From positions 1 to 28,433 of the forward strand of contig JBAXSU010000020.1 of assembly GCA_037130535.1 (NCBI GenBank): 28,433 bases of DNA, read 5' to 3'. The notes under the pieces are model-generated. The model was not told the origin of the DNA, did no database searches, and saw nothing but the letters and a program-made list of their open reading frames with translations. Shown piece by piece: positions 15,314-24,108 of this stretch; position 1 is the first letter of the stretch; each line of letters begins with the position of its first letter. The position numbers were made by a program, and so were the translations under genes. This DNA comes from VFMC01 sp037130535 (GTDB lineage Bacteria > Actinomycetota > Acidimicrobiia > Acidimicrobiales > Ilumatobacteraceae).

Positions 15314-16111
15314 TCAGGCCAGGGGCGCGAAGTTCGGTGGCCGCTTCTGCAGGAAGCTGGCCACGCCCTCCTTGAAGTCGCCGCGTCGCAACGAGGCCTT
15401 CATCAGTTCGATCGCGTCGTCGGTCGACTCGACCAGGCTGCGCGTCTGGTCGGCGTAGACCTGCTGCTTCATCACTGCCATCGAGGTGGGCGAGGCGTTC
15501 ACCGCCAGTTCGGCCGCGTAGGCCAGCGTGTGGTCGAGCAGGTGCTCGGCCGGCACCACCTCGCTCACCAGCCCCATGGCTGCCGCTTCCTCGGCCAGGA
15601 TGACCCGGCCCGAGAACAGCAGGTCCATCGCCCGTGAGGTGCCGATGAGGCGCGGCAGGACCCACGACATGCCGTACTCGGCAATGAGCCCGCGCCGCGA
15701 GAACGCGGTGGTGAACTTCGCGCCGGCGGCAGCGAAGCGGATGTCGCACATCAGCGCCTGCACCATGCCGATACCGGCGCACGCACCGTTCACTGCGGCG
15801 ATGACAGGCTTGGGCACGGCGAGCGCGGTGTGGTGCTGGGGCCGGCCGCCCGCTGCGCTCTCGGCGCCACCGTTACCGGCCGATGCACCGATGCCCTGCA
15901 GGGTGTCCATATCGGCTCCGGCGCAGAAGCCACGGCCGGCGCCGGTGACGACGATCACCTTCACGGCCGGGTCGGCAGCAGCCTGGTCGAGCAGGGTGAA
16001 GTAGCGGGCGGCGAGTTCGCCGTTCCACGCATTCAGGCGGTCGGGGCGGTTGAGGGTGAGCAGCGCGATACCGGGCTCGCGGAACTCGTACAGGACGACG
16101 TCGTCACTCAT
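15314..16111 (-). CDS. Enoyl-CoA hydratase/isomerase family protein
   Basis: 265 residues of the crotonase fold, which hydrates or isomerises acyl-CoA thioesters. The two oxyanion-hole segments are 'GRGFCAGADM' (59-68) and 'NGACAGIGMVQALMCDIRFA' (108-127). E145 in 'GLIAEYGMSW' is at a catalytic acidic position of the group. The C-terminal helices follow ('KASLRRGDFKEGVASFLQKR'). It fits side branches of fatty-acid or branched-chain acyl-CoA breakdown, but the substrate cannot be read. Its ATG at 16111 overlaps the lgt stop by 8 bases, so it is translated from the same message although the functions are unrelated. The galT stop is convergent 2 bases away. Confidence 0.92.
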   Translation of the reverse strand: MSDDVVLYEFREPGIALLTLNRPDRLNAWNGELAARYFTLLDQAAADPAVKVIVVTGAGRGFCAGADMDTLQGIGASAGNGGAESAAGGRPQHHTALAVPKPVIAAVNGACAGIGMVQALMCDIRFAAAGAKFTTAFSRRGLIAEYGMSWVLPRLIGTSRAMDLLFSGRVILAEEAAAMGLVSEVVPAEHLLDHTLAYAAELAVNASPTSMAVMKQQVYADQTRSLVESTDDAIELMKASLRRGDFKEGVASFLQKRPPNFAPLA

Positions 16112-17012
16112 CCTGCGGAACGTAGTCGGACGACTCACCGGCATCTGCGTCGAGCGCGACCGGCTCCGCCGCGTCGACCGGCCCTACCGGATCGGGCACG
16201 GGACCAGGGCCGCGGCGCACCGCCAGCACGACGACACCGATGACGATCATCGCCAGCGCCACCCACTGGTTCAAGCGCAGGCCACCCAGCTCGCTGGCCG
16301 GGTCGATGCGCATGCCTTCGATCCAGAATCGTCCGATGCCGTAGCCGATGAGGTACACCCCCATCAGGTTGCCTGCGCGGAGCTTGAAGCGACGGTCGAT
16401 CCACAGCAGCAGCCCGCACAGCGCCAGGTTCCAGAGCGACTCGTAGAGGAACGTGGGGTGGAACGTCGTGCCCGGCGGATACCCGGCCTTCATGGCTGTC
16501 TCGTCGCTCACCTCCAGCGCCCACGGCAGCGTGGTGGGCCCACCGAACAGTTCCTGGTTGAACCAGTTGCCCCACCTACCGATGGCCTGCGCGAGCGGAA
16601 TACCGGGCGTGACGCACGTGACTGCCACGGGCACGTCGAGGCCGCGGCGCTTGGCTGCGTACAGCCCCACGGCAATACCCAACGCGATGCCGCCGGGGAT
16701 GCCGAGGCCGCCTTTCCAGATGGCGAAGATGCGCAGTGGATCGCCCGAGAACGAGTCCCACGAGGTGGCCACGTGGTACAGCCGGGCACCGATGATGCCG
16801 CCGAGCACACCCCACATGCCCACGGCCGTGGCATCGTCGCGAGTGCCCGCACCGCGCGCTTCGAGACGGCGCCCGAACAGCCAGATGCCGGCGACCACGC
16901 CCAGCGCGATGACCAACCCGTAGGCATGGATCGTGAGCGGACCGAGTTCGATCGTGCCGTCGGACGGGCTCGGGATCGAGGCCGGTATCGACGCGGGGAG
17001 ATGGCGCATCAT
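16104..17012 (-). CDS. lgt: Prolipoprotein diacylglyceryl transferase
   Basis: 302 residues, a multi-pass membrane enzyme that moves diacylglycerol from phosphatidylglycerol to the lipobox cysteine of prelipoproteins. The Lgt signature is 'GRWGNWFNQE' (145-154, R145), preceded by 'LGIPGGIALG' (103-112). H80 in 'ARLYHV' and the 'HPTFLYES' stretch (185-192) are typical, and about seven hydrophobic segments run between residues 23 and 266. After the last segment there is an acidic, proline-rich cytoplasmic tail (about 267-302), common in actinobacterial Lgt. The start is ATG 17012 or the adjacent ATG 17009; the frame stays open upstream but loses Lgt character. It lies 11 bases after the alpha/beta hydrolase gene. 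Confidence 0.96.
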   Translation of the reverse strand: MMRHLPASIPASIPSPSDGTIELGPLTIHAYGLVIALGVVAGIWLFGRRLEARGAGTRDDATAVGMWGVLGGIIGARLYHVATSWDSFSGDPLRIFAIWKGGLGIPGGIALGIAVGLYAAKRRGLDVPVAVTCVTPGIPLAQAIGRWGNWFNQELFGGPTTLPWALEVSDETAMKAGYPPGTTFHPTFLYESLWNLALCGLLLWIDRRFKLRAGNLMGVYLIGYGIGRFWIEGMRIDPASELGGLRLNQWVALAMIVIGVVVLAVRRGPGPVPDPVGPVDAAEPVALDADAGESSDYVPQDE

Positions 17013-17023
17013 CACGGGAGTGG

Positions 17024-17785
17024 TCAGATGCCGGCGAGACGGCGGGTGAACTCGACGGTGCGATCGAGGATGATGTGCTTGTCGTAGTCCTGGGTGGCGA
17101 CGTGGTAACTGCGTTCGAGCAGCACCCGCTCGACCGGGCCGCCGTAGTTGGCCTGCAGGTAGTCGGCCTGCGCCGGCTCGACCACATGGTCGTTCGGTGA
17201 GGTGAGCAGCAGCAGCGGCATCATGATCGACGGATAGTGCTGGGCCAGCGGGGCCAGGCCGTCGTTCACGAGCGACAGCAGACACCGCACCGGCGTGCCT
17301 TCATAGGCCGACTCCTTCACCTCGGGGTCGGCGATGTCGCTGCCAATGCCCGGGATGACCTCGGTGCCGGCGTCGAGCATGCCCTGCACCATCGCCACCA
17401 CCTCGGGCGGCTGGGGTTGGGTGGCGGGGTTCACGCACACCAGGCCGAGCACCTCGGGATGGTCGGCGCCCACTCGCAGCGTCAGCGCACCGCCCATGCT
17501 GAGACCGGCCACCACCACCTTCGGCACACGGGCCGCGAGGCGCTGATAGGCGGCCTCGGCCTCACCTGCCCAGTCGGTCCATGACGTGGTGAGCATGTCG
17601 TCGACCGTCGTGCCGTGCCCGGGCAGACGGGGCAGTTCCACGTGCAGGCCGGCTGCGGCGCACGCCTCGGCCATACCACGCATCGACGACGGGTTACCGG
17701 TGAAGCCGTGGATCACCAGCACACCGACGGGCTCGGCGCCCTCGTGCGACCAGGCCTCGGCACCAGGGATGAGTGCAACAGTCAT
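17024..17785 (-). CDS. Alpha/beta hydrolase, carboxylesterase / monoacylglycerol lipase type
   Basis: 253 residues, close to the Est30-type carboxylesterases. The catalytic triad is complete: S96 in 'VAGLSMGGAL', D199 in 'LLTSPNDHVV', and H228 in 'RSYHVATQDYDK'. The oxyanion loop is 'VIHGFTGNPSSM' (24-35). 'LPRLPGHGTTVDDML' (51-65) is the common strand and helix of this group. It probably cleaves short acyl esters or monoacylglycerols in the cytoplasm. It lies in the order ferredoxin, hydrolase, lgt, enoyl-CoA hydratase on one strand. A weak CATACT box lies 6 bases upstream of the ATG, so it may have its own leaderless start. Confidence 0.92.
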   Translation of the reverse strand: MTVALIPGAEAWSHEGAEPVGVLVIHGFTGNPSSMRGMAEACAAAGLHVELPRLPGHGTTVDDMLTTSWTDWAGEAEAAYQRLAARVPKVVVAGLSMGGALTLRVGADHPEVLGLVCVNPATQPQPPEVVAMVQGMLDAGTEVIPGIGSDIADPEVKESAYEGTPVRCLLSLVNDGLAPLAQHYPSIMMPLLLLTSPNDHVVEPAQADYLQANYGGPVERVLLERSYHVATQDYDKHIILDRTVEFTRRLAGI

Positions 17786-17812
17786 GAGGGCAGTATGTCA
17801 GCGCACCGAGCG

Positions 17813-18124
17813 TCAGCGGTACGGGTCGTTGTCGCTCAGCGGTTCGTCCCACCACTCAGCCGGCACAGCCTTGGTCTCCCAGTCGGGGAACGGGTAGATG
17901 CAGTTCACCGGGCAGGCGGGCAGACACTTGTCGCAGCCGCTGCACAGCTCCGGGATGATGACGACGTCGGGACCGTGGTTGAAGATGGCCCCGAAGTGCG
18001 GCGGGCAGTGGCGCAGACAGGCGTCGCAGTTGATGCACTCGAGCATCTCGATCCGCACGGGCAGGTTCTTCCACTTCGGGTTACGGGTGCGGCTGTCGAT
18101 CCGCTCGGCTCGGGTGGCGCCCAT
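17813..18124 (-). CDS. 2[4Fe-4S] ferredoxin
   Basis: 103 residues with two complete bacterial ferredoxin motifs: C30-x2-C33-x2-C36-x3-C40-P and C61-x2-C64-x2-C67-x3-C71-P, with an extra C75 in 'PVNCIYPF'. A soluble low-potential electron carrier is expected. The N-terminal 25 residues are basic and the C-terminal 25 acidic and aromatic ('AEWWDEPLSDNDP'), as in electron carriers paired with one dedicated partner. It could serve the indolepyruvate oxidoreductase about 6 kb away, or a cytochrome P450 or dehydrogenase elsewhere; the sequence does not say. The start is ATG 18124, 6 bases after a TACACT box. It is divergent from the TetR gene. Confidence 0.93.
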   Translation of the reverse strand: MGATRAERIDSRTRNPKWKNLPVRIEMLECINCDACLRHCPPHFGAIFNHGPDVVIIPELCSGCDKCLPACPVNCIYPFPDWETKAVPAEWWDEPLSDNDPYR

Positions 18125-18130
18125 CGGGCC

Positions 18131-18136
18131 AGTGTA
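18131..18136 (-). promoter_or_regulatory. -10 box (TACACT), apparently for a leaderless ferredoxin mRNA
   Basis: On the minus strand TACACT fits TANNNT and is followed by six bases and the ATG at 18124. No ribosome binding site is present in that gap. Confidence 0.5.
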
Positions 18137-18183
18137 GGCAGCGGGCTCGGTGCACCCCAGAGCGCCGCGCTGGAACCACTGGC

Positions 18184-18201
18184 CTTGACCAGACGGTCAA
18201 G
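18184..18201. promoter_or_regulatory. Palindrome CTTGACC-N4-GGTCAAG, probable TetR operator
   Basis: The arms are perfect over 7 bp around the centre AGAC. The site lies 19 bases before the TetR-family start codon, in the 96-bp gap shared with the divergent ferredoxin gene. Size and symmetry are typical for a TetR dimer site, so autoregulation is the simplest reading. The ferredoxin -10 box is about 48 bases away, so control of that gene is less certain. Confidence 0.65.
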
Positions 18202-18220
18202 AGAGTGATCGACTGGCCCG

Positions 18221-18832
18221 GTGACCGCGACTGCGAGCCGCACGCACACCGAACAGGGACTCGAACGCAAGCACCAGTTGCTCGAGGCGGCCGCCCGACT
18301 GTTCTCGACCAAGGGCTACTCGAACACCCGCATCGCCGACATCTGCGCCGAGGCCGGGGTGGCCAAGGGCCTGATGTACTGGTACTTCCCCACCAAGCAG
18401 AGCCTGTTCGCCGAGCTGGTGCGCACGATGCGCCAGCAACTGCGCCGCACCCAGGCCGCGGCGATGGACCCGACCGCCGACGCCATCACCCGCATCCGCC
18501 AGGGCACGGTTGCCTCGGTGCTGTTCATGGCCGAGCACCGCGCCTACTTCGCGCTGCTCGACGTCGAGCGCGCCGACGATGAGGTGGCGGGCATCTTGCG
18601 CGCCGGCAGCGACGTGTACGCCAACGACCTCGTCCGCCTGGTACGCGAGGCACAGCGCGCGGGGCAACTGGCCGATGCCGATCCGCAGCTCTACGCCAGC
18701 GGGGTGATGGGTGCCGTGGCGTCGTTCAGCCATGCCCTCCGCCACGGCAGCATCGACACCACGGCCGCTGAACTGGCAGCGTTCGTGGGCGACTGGGTGG
18801 CCCGGGCGTTGCAGGGCATCGATCCCACCTGA
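18221..18832 (+). CDS. TetR-family transcriptional regulator
   Basis: 203 residues from GTG 18221. The N-terminal TetR DNA-binding domain spans about 16-62: 'LLEAAARLFSTKGYSNTRI' then 'ICAEAGVAKGLMYWYFPTK' with the typical YxYF(x)xK helix end. The C-terminal ligand domain (about 70-203) is helical, with 'AEHRAYFALLDVER' and a closing 'AELAAFVGDWVARALQG'. The layout is like regulators of fatty-acid or efflux genes, but the ligand cannot be predicted. A perfect palindrome lies just upstream. It is convergent with the HD-GYP gene, which ends 26 bases away. Confidence 0.93.
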   Translation: MTATASRTHTEQGLERKHQLLEAAARLFSTKGYSNTRIADICAEAGVAKGLMYWYFPTKQSLFAELVRTMRQQLRRTQAAAMDPTADAITRIRQGTVASVLFMAEHRAYFALLDVERADDEVAGILRAGSDVYANDLVRLVREAQRAGQLADADPQLYASGVMGAVASFSHALRHGSIDTTAAELAAFVGDWVARALQGIDPT

Positions 18833-18858
18833 TCTCCCCGCCCCGCGAGGGCAGTCGC

Positions 18859-20751
18859 TCAGTTGGGGTTGTCTTCGGCCTCGGCGAACAAGCCAACCAT
18901 CTCGACTCGCATCATCGGCCGCACCATCGGCCGTGTGGCGTCGTCGGAGCCATCGGCCTGTTCGACCGACTGCGCCGCCGCGGCGGCAGCGATGCGTGCG
19001 GCGGACCGTGTCTCGAGGTCGTCGCGCAGTTCGACGGCAAGCTCGGGGTGGATGCGCACCATGATCTCGAGAAAGGCGTCGACGAGGCGGGGCTCGAAGT
19101 GCGAACCGCTCGACGCGATGACGTACCGCGTGGCCTCGGCCCGACTCCATGCCCGCTTGTAGGGCCGCTCGCTGATGAGGGCGTCGTACACATCGGCCAC
19201 GGCCACGATGCGGCCCGACAGCGGGATGGCGTCTCCCATCAACCCGCTCGGATAGCCGGTACCGTCCCAGCGCTCGTGATGGTTCAACGCCACCTCGGCA
19301 GCCAGCTGGATGAGCGGCGACGTACTGCCCGACAAGATCGCGGCGCCGACGGTGGTGTGCGTCTTCATCACCTCGAACTCGGCCGAGGTGAGCGGACCCG
19401 CCTTCAACAAGATGGCATCAGGAACGGCCACTTTGCCGATGTCGTGGAGGCGTCCGGCCAGACGCAGTCGATCGGCGAACTCGTCGCCCTCACCCAGTTC
19501 GGTGGCGATCTGGCGCGACAAGTCGCCCACCCGCACGGTGTGCTCGACCGTGTCGGTGTCGCGGAACTCGGCGATGACGGCCAGGCGCTGGAACGCTTCG
19601 AGCTGGTACTCCTCGAGGTCGTAGGTGCGGCCCCGCACCAGATCTTCCAACTCGCCGGTGCGCAGGCGGAGGATCTCGGCCTGCTGGCGTGCGGCCTCGG
19701 TGTCGTGGGCGATCTGCAGGGTCTTGATGCGGAGGTCGGTGCCCTGGCTGAACAGCACCTGGTGCTTGTCGAACCGGGCCTCCTGGTGGAACAGCGCCCG
19801 TTCAGAGTTGCCGATCTGCTTGTACAGGTCGGCGAGCTGAGTATGGGATCGCAGCTCGAACTCGAGCAGGTTGTGCTTCACGGCAATGGCGAGTGCGCGG
19901 TCGCATTGTTCGATGGCCGCAGTGGGATTGCGAGCGGCACGCTGGAGTTGCGCCCGCGCCAGCGCCAGCGTGCACATCGACGTGGCCGCGGTGCCAGCGT
20001 CGCGCTCGTCGAGAGCGATGCGCTCGGCCTCGGCCAGACACGCCTCGGCCTGATCGAGCGCGTCGAGCGCGCAGTACGACGTCGACAACTGGGCGAGGAT
20101 GCGCGGCACCCAGTCCTGGAAGTGCACACGGGCCAGTTCGAGCGCCGATTCGCCGAGGCTGACGGCGAGCAGGTGCTCGTTGCGCTCTGCCCGCACCTCG
20201 GCCATGTTGGCCATCGTCACCATGTCGTGGTCGGGACGACCCGACCCGCGGTTGGCCGTGAGTGCAGCCTCGTAGGTGACCAGTGCCCGGTCGCTGTCGC
20301 CGAGCGAATGATGGATGATGGCGATGGTGTTCAGCAGCGGGCCCTCACCGGTGGTGAGGCCTGCCAAGCGGTGCAGCTCGAGCGCATGCAGGGCTGCGTC
20401 GAGGGCATCGGAGTAGTTACCGGCGTCGTAGTGGATGAGGCCGATCAGGTTGACCGCGCGCACCTCCATCGAGGGAGCCCCCACGCGGCGGGCCAGATCG
20501 CGCGCATCGAGCGCTACCGAGAACGCATTGTCGGCTTGCGCCGCGCGGTAGGCGATGGATGCCAGTCGGTACAGCGCCTCGGCCTCGCCGATGCCATCGT
20601 TCAGGGTGTGCGCCAGCACACGCGCTTGCTGCGCCATCGACCGGGCGGCATCGAGATCGGTGCCCTCGCAGGCGATCGCATCGTCGAGCAGTTCGCGTAC
20701 CGACTTGGAAACCGGGGTGCCCTCGGTGGTGGGCGTGATCCGGATGGCCAG
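18859..20751 (-). CDS. TPR-repeat HD-GYP domain protein (putative cyclic-di-GMP phosphodiesterase), apparent CTG start
   Basis: 630 residues from the proposed start. N-terminal helical repeats (about 16-330) look like tetratricopeptide repeats. A coiled-coil-like linker (about 340-385) leads to a complete HD-GYP domain (about 395-565): H436-D437 in 'GRLHDIGKVAVPD', 'HHERWDGTGYPSG' (491-503), and 'RIVAVADVYDAL' (514-525). HD-GYP enzymes degrade cyclic di-GMP, and the TPR part would sense a protein or ligand. No membrane segment is seen. The conserved repeats begin shortly after a perfect AAGGAGG (20758-20764), but the codon 6 bases beyond it is CTG (20751); no ATG or GTG is in frame until residue 39. 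The frame is open upstream without conserved sequence. The C-terminus ends in an Ala- and Met-rich tail. Confidence 0.88.
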   Translation of the reverse strand: MAIRITPTTEGTPVSKSVRELLDDAIACEGTDLDAARSMAQQARVLAHTLNDGIGEAEALYRLASIAYRAAQADNAFSVALDARDLARRVGAPSMEVRAVNLIGLIHYDAGNYSDALDAALHALELHRLAGLTTGEGPLLNTIAIIHHSLGDSDRALVTYEAALTANRGSGRPDHDMVTMANMAEVRAERNEHLLAVSLGESALELARVHFQDWVPRILAQLSTSYCALDALDQAEACLAEAERIALDERDAGTAATSMCTLALARAQLQRAARNPTAAIEQCDRALAIAVKHNLLEFELRSHTQLADLYKQIGNSERALFHQEARFDKHQVLFSQGTDLRIKTLQIAHDTEAARQQAEILRLRTGELEDLVRGRTYDLEEYQLEAFQRLAVIAEFRDTDTVEHTVRVGDLSRQIATELGEGDEFADRLRLAGRLHDIGKVAVPDAILLKAGPLTSAEFEVMKTHTTVGAAILSGSTSPLIQLAAEVALNHHERWDGTGYPSGLMGDAIPLSGRIVAVADVYDALISERPYKRAWSRAEATRYVIASSGSHFEPRLVDAFLEIMVRIHPELAVELRDDLETRSAARIAAAAAAQSVEQADGSDDATRPMVRPMMRVEMVGLFAEAEDNPN

Positions 20752-20757
20752 GGGGCA

Positions 20758-20764
20758 CCTCCTT
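20758..20764 (-). promoter_or_regulatory. Strong Shine-Dalgarno AAGGAGG deciding a CTG start
   Basis: AAGGAGG, the full anti-16S complement, ends 6 bases before CTG 20751 in the HD-GYP frame. It is the strongest ribosome binding site noticed in the window and argues that translation begins at the CTG, or less likely at the ATC two codons on. Confidence 0.6.
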
Positions 20765-20792
20765 CGGTTGCTCGTCGGGGTCGATGAACGAG

Positions 20793-20826
20793 TGTGCAGT
20801 GACGCGCGAGCGCGCAACGCTGCACA
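20793..20826. promoter_or_regulatory. 34-bp imperfect palindrome upstream of the HD-GYP gene
   Basis: TGTGCAG (20793-20799) pairs with CTGCACA (20820-20826), and GCGCG (20804-20808) with CGCGC (20811-20815). Of 17 facing positions, 13 are Watson-Crick and one is a wobble. It lies about 30 bases upstream of the HD-GYP Shine-Dalgarno, in the 165-bp divergent gap, and may be an operator or a leader hairpin. Confidence 0.45.
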
Positions 20827-20829
20827 GGG

Positions 20830-20864
20830 TTCGCGGGCGAGATTACCGACCCCTTCGCGGGCGA
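20830..20864. repeat. Two direct 11-bp repeats TTCGCGGGCGA
   Basis: Identical copies occur at 20830-20840 and 20854-20864, spaced 24 bp start to start, between the divergent HD-GYP and M48 genes. The spacing is a little over two helical turns, which suits a regulator binding as tandem dimers. Chance duplication in GC-rich DNA is possible. Confidence 0.4.
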
Positions 20865-20882
20865 TCGGGGATGACCCCCCGA
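20865..20882. promoter_or_regulatory. Dyad TCGGGG-N6-CCCCGA near the M48 promoter
   Basis: Perfect 6-bp arms lie directly after the second 11-bp repeat and reach the -35 position expected for the TATCGT box at 20904-20909. Confidence 0.35.
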
Positions 20883-20903
20883 CGGGCGTCGACACCCATC
20901 TCG

Positions 20904-20909
20904 TATCGT
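20904..20909 (+). promoter_or_regulatory. -10 box (TATCGT), apparently for a leaderless M48 mRNA
   Basis: TATCGT is followed by 7 bases and the ATG at 20917. Box and spacing are the same as in front of the M20 gene at 1081-1094. The intervening GGTGGCG could alternatively act as a weak Shine-Dalgarno if transcription starts earlier. Confidence 0.45.
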
Positions 20910-20916
20910 GGTGGCG

Positions 20917-21813
20917 ATGAGCACCACCTCGCGACGGATCGAGTCCTCCGCCGTCGCGGCGCTGGCACCCGTGCTCACCATTCTGCCCGTGTCGCTCGTC
21001 GCCCTTGCTGTGTTCTGGCTGCCCGTCCATCTCGTGTGGGACGTGAGCTACGTCACCTTCGTGCTCGTCTACCTTGCGGGTGCCGTCTTGCTGTTCGTTC
21101 GCCCGGTCCAGGTCACGCTCCTCACTCGCCTGCTCGGCGCACGTCGGCCCGACCGCTCCGAGCGGGCCCGACTCGAGACCGCCTGGCGGTCGGTGCTCGA
21201 AGCCGCCCACCTGCCGTCGCACCGGTACGTGCTGGCGGTGCTGCCGTCCGACGAGCTCAACGCCTTCGCATGCGGCGGGCATTTGGTGGTGGTGTCGTCG
21301 CTGGCGGTCGACACCCTGCCGCGCGACGAACTGGCCGGCGTGCTGGCCCACGAGCTGAGCCACCACCTGGGCTTCCACACCGTGGCACTGTCGCTGTCGC
21401 AATGGTTCAGCGTGCCCGTGCAGGTACTGGCCCGTATCGGGTTCTTCCTGCAGAACGTGGCATCGGCGGCCACCTCCAGTTTCGCCAGCCATTCTGCAGC
21501 GCTCACCCTGCTCGGGCGCATCGTGTCGGGCCTGCTCACCGCCGTGTCGTGGGTGTTCCTCGCCGGGCTCATCGTCGCCAACGCGGTGGGCAACGTGGCA
21601 GGCAAGGGGTCCGAGTTCCAAGCCGATGCCCGCGCCGTGCAGTTGGGGTTCGGCCGCGAGCTGTCGAGCGCGCTGCGACGCGTGGTGTCGATGGGCGGCG
21701 GCAATCGACCGCTCGGCTGGCGTGAGCGATTGGGCGCCACCCACCCGCCGGCCCGCACACGTATCGCGAAAATCGAGGCCACTCGCCGAGCCAGAGCCGC
21801 CGTCCGGCCGTAG
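20917..21813 (+). CDS. M48-family membrane metalloprotease
   Basis: 298 residues. The zinc motif is H145-E-L-S-H149 in 'GVLAHELSHHLGFH', and the third ligand is the Glu of 'GSEFQADARA' in the C-terminal third, the standard HtpX/Ste24-like layout. 'LNAFACGGHLVVVSS' (114-128) is the conserved strand before the motif. Two hydrophobic segments (about 14-36 and 44-62) precede the domain and one or two follow the HExxH (about 165-225), so the active site would face the cytoplasmic side as in HtpX. The role is probably membrane protein quality control or processing. It is 11 bases upstream of the ABC exporter genes and may be cotranscribed with them. Confidence 0.92.
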   Translation: MSTTSRRIESSAVAALAPVLTILPVSLVALAVFWLPVHLVWDVSYVTFVLVYLAGAVLLFVRPVQVTLLTRLLGARRPDRSERARLETAWRSVLEAAHLPSHRYVLAVLPSDELNAFACGGHLVVVSSLAVDTLPRDELAGVLAHELSHHLGFHTVALSLSQWFSVPVQVLARIGFFLQNVASAATSSFASHSAALTLLGRIVSGLLTAVSWVFLAGLIVANAVGNVAGKGSEFQADARAVQLGFGRELSSALRRVVSMGGGNRPLGWRERLGATHPPARTRIAKIEATRRARAAVRP

Positions 21814-21816
21814 CGT
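21811..21816 (+). promoter_or_regulatory. Possible internal -10 box (TAGCGT) for the ABC exporter
   Basis: TAGCGT includes the M48 stop codon and ends 8 bases before the ATG at 21825. It fits TANNNT spacing for a leaderless internal start, but read-through from the M48 gene is equally possible. Confidence 0.3.
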
Positions 21817-21824
21817 CATCGGCC

Positions 21825-22771
<947 letters not shown>

Positions 22772-22775
<4 letters not shown>

Positions 22776-23587
22776 GCCTCGACAGTCCCCGCGTCCACTC
22801 GGGCCGAGTGCATCCGCGCAGTGCCGGGTTCCTGCACGACCTGCGCACGGTGTCGTTGCGCGCCATACGCCTCACCCTGCGCGAACCCGAGGCGTTCATC
22901 CCGGCGCTCGCCATCCCGGTGTTCTTCTTCGTCGTCAACGTCGGCGCGTTGCAGTCGTTCGTCGAGGGCAGCCTGCCTCCGGGCTTCGATTACAAGGCGT
23001 TCCAACTGCCGGTGTCGGTGGTGTTCGCGGTCACCGGCGTCAGCCGGGCGAGTTCGCTCGTCATCGACATCCAAGGCGGCTACTTCGACCGGTTGCTGCT
23101 CACCCCGGTTCGACGCGGCACGCTGCTGCTCGGCCTGATGAGCGCCGACCTCGCCCTCATCTTGGCGCTCGCCGTGCCGGTCACGCTGCTCGGTGTGCTG
23201 GTGGGGGTGTCGTCGGCCACCGGTGTGCTGGGGCTGCTGGCATTCGTGATCGTTGGCGGGCTGTGGGGCCTGGCCTTCACGGGCTTCCCCTACGCACTCG
23301 CGCTGCGCACCGGCAACCCGGCTGCGGTGAACAACGCGTTCTTGCTGTTCTTCCCGTTCGCCTTCCTCACCACGGCCTACCTGCCGAGTGCGCAGATGAC
23401 CGGTTGGCTCGGCACCGCGGCGAAGTTCAACCCCGTCACGTACCTGCTCGACGCCATGCGCGCCCTGCTGATGGACGGCTGGGAGTGGGACCGCATCGGC
23501 AAGGGCCTGCTCGCCATCGCCGTCGTGGGCAGCGTGTCGTTCAGCCTCGCCTTCGCCGCCCTGCGCGGCCGCGTCACCCGCGCGTAA
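22772..23587 (+). CDS. ABC-2 type permease, DrrB type
   Basis: 271 residues, six hydrophobic segments. The N-terminal 25 residues are cytoplasmic and His/Arg-rich; the first membrane segment is about 43-60. A typical ABC-2 loop follows ('GGYFDRLLLTPVRRGTLLLG'), and the end carries 'FNPVTYLLDAMRALL' before the last segment. It forms the membrane half of the exporter with the ATPase just upstream. The gene ends at TAA, 6 bases before the convergent ybaK stop, and no hairpin fits in that gap, so termination must lie inside ybaK or the messages overlap. Confidence 0.93.
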
Positions 23588-23593
23588 CTCGAT

Positions 23594-24100
23594 TCACCAG
23601 GCGGCGACGGGTGCCGTCGTGGCGTCCAGCACCGACACCAGCACCGCTGGCGCCACCTCCAGGTCGAGGCCGCGCTTGCCGCCGCTCACGAAGATCGTGT
23701 CGTGCAGGTCGCACGTCTCGTCGATCACGGTGCGCAAACGCTTCTTCTGCCCGAACGGGCTGATGCCACCCACCACGTAGCCGGTGATTCGTTGCGCCGC
23801 GGTCGGGTCGCACATCTCCACCCGCTTGGCGCCCACGGCGGCCGCCATCTCCTTCAACGACAACAGCGTGGTGACGGGCACGATGCCCACCGCCTGGCCC
23901 GACACCCGGCCGCCACTGTCGATCACATCGACCAGCAGTGTCTTGAACACCCGGTCGGCCTCCACCCCCAGCGCTTCGGCGGCCACCATGCCGAACCCGC
24001 GACCGCCGTCGAGGGCAGCGGCGTCGTGCTCGAACTCGTGCACGACGTACACCACACCGGCGCGCTCGAGTTCGACGATGGCCGGGGTGCCGCTGCGCAC
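23594..24100 (-). CDS. ybaK: Cys-tRNA(Pro)/aminoacyl-tRNA deacylase YbaK/EbsC
   Basis: 168 residues, the normal size. YbaK hydrolyses Cys-tRNA(Pro) made in error by prolyl-tRNA synthetase. The conserved lysine is K53 in 'RVFKTLLVDV', and the family loop is 'GGISPFGQKKRLRTVID' (111-127). 'VIVPVTTLLSLK'-like and 'DLEVAPAVLV' segments complete the fold. It starts with GTG at 24100, where a TAGGGT box ends 8 bases upstream, giving a nearly leaderless transcript. It is divergent from the indolepyruvate oxidoreductase gene and convergent with the permease. Confidence 0.94.
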   Translation of the reverse strand: MRSGTPAIVELERAGVVYVVHEFEHDAAALDGGRGFGMVAAEALGVEADRVFKTLLVDVIDSGGRVSGQAVGIVPVTTLLSLKEMAAAVGAKRVEMCDPTAAQRITGYVVGGISPFGQKKRLRTVIDETCDLHDTIFVSGGKRGLDLEVAPAVLVSVLDATTAPVAAW

Positions 24101-24108
24101 GGCATTCG

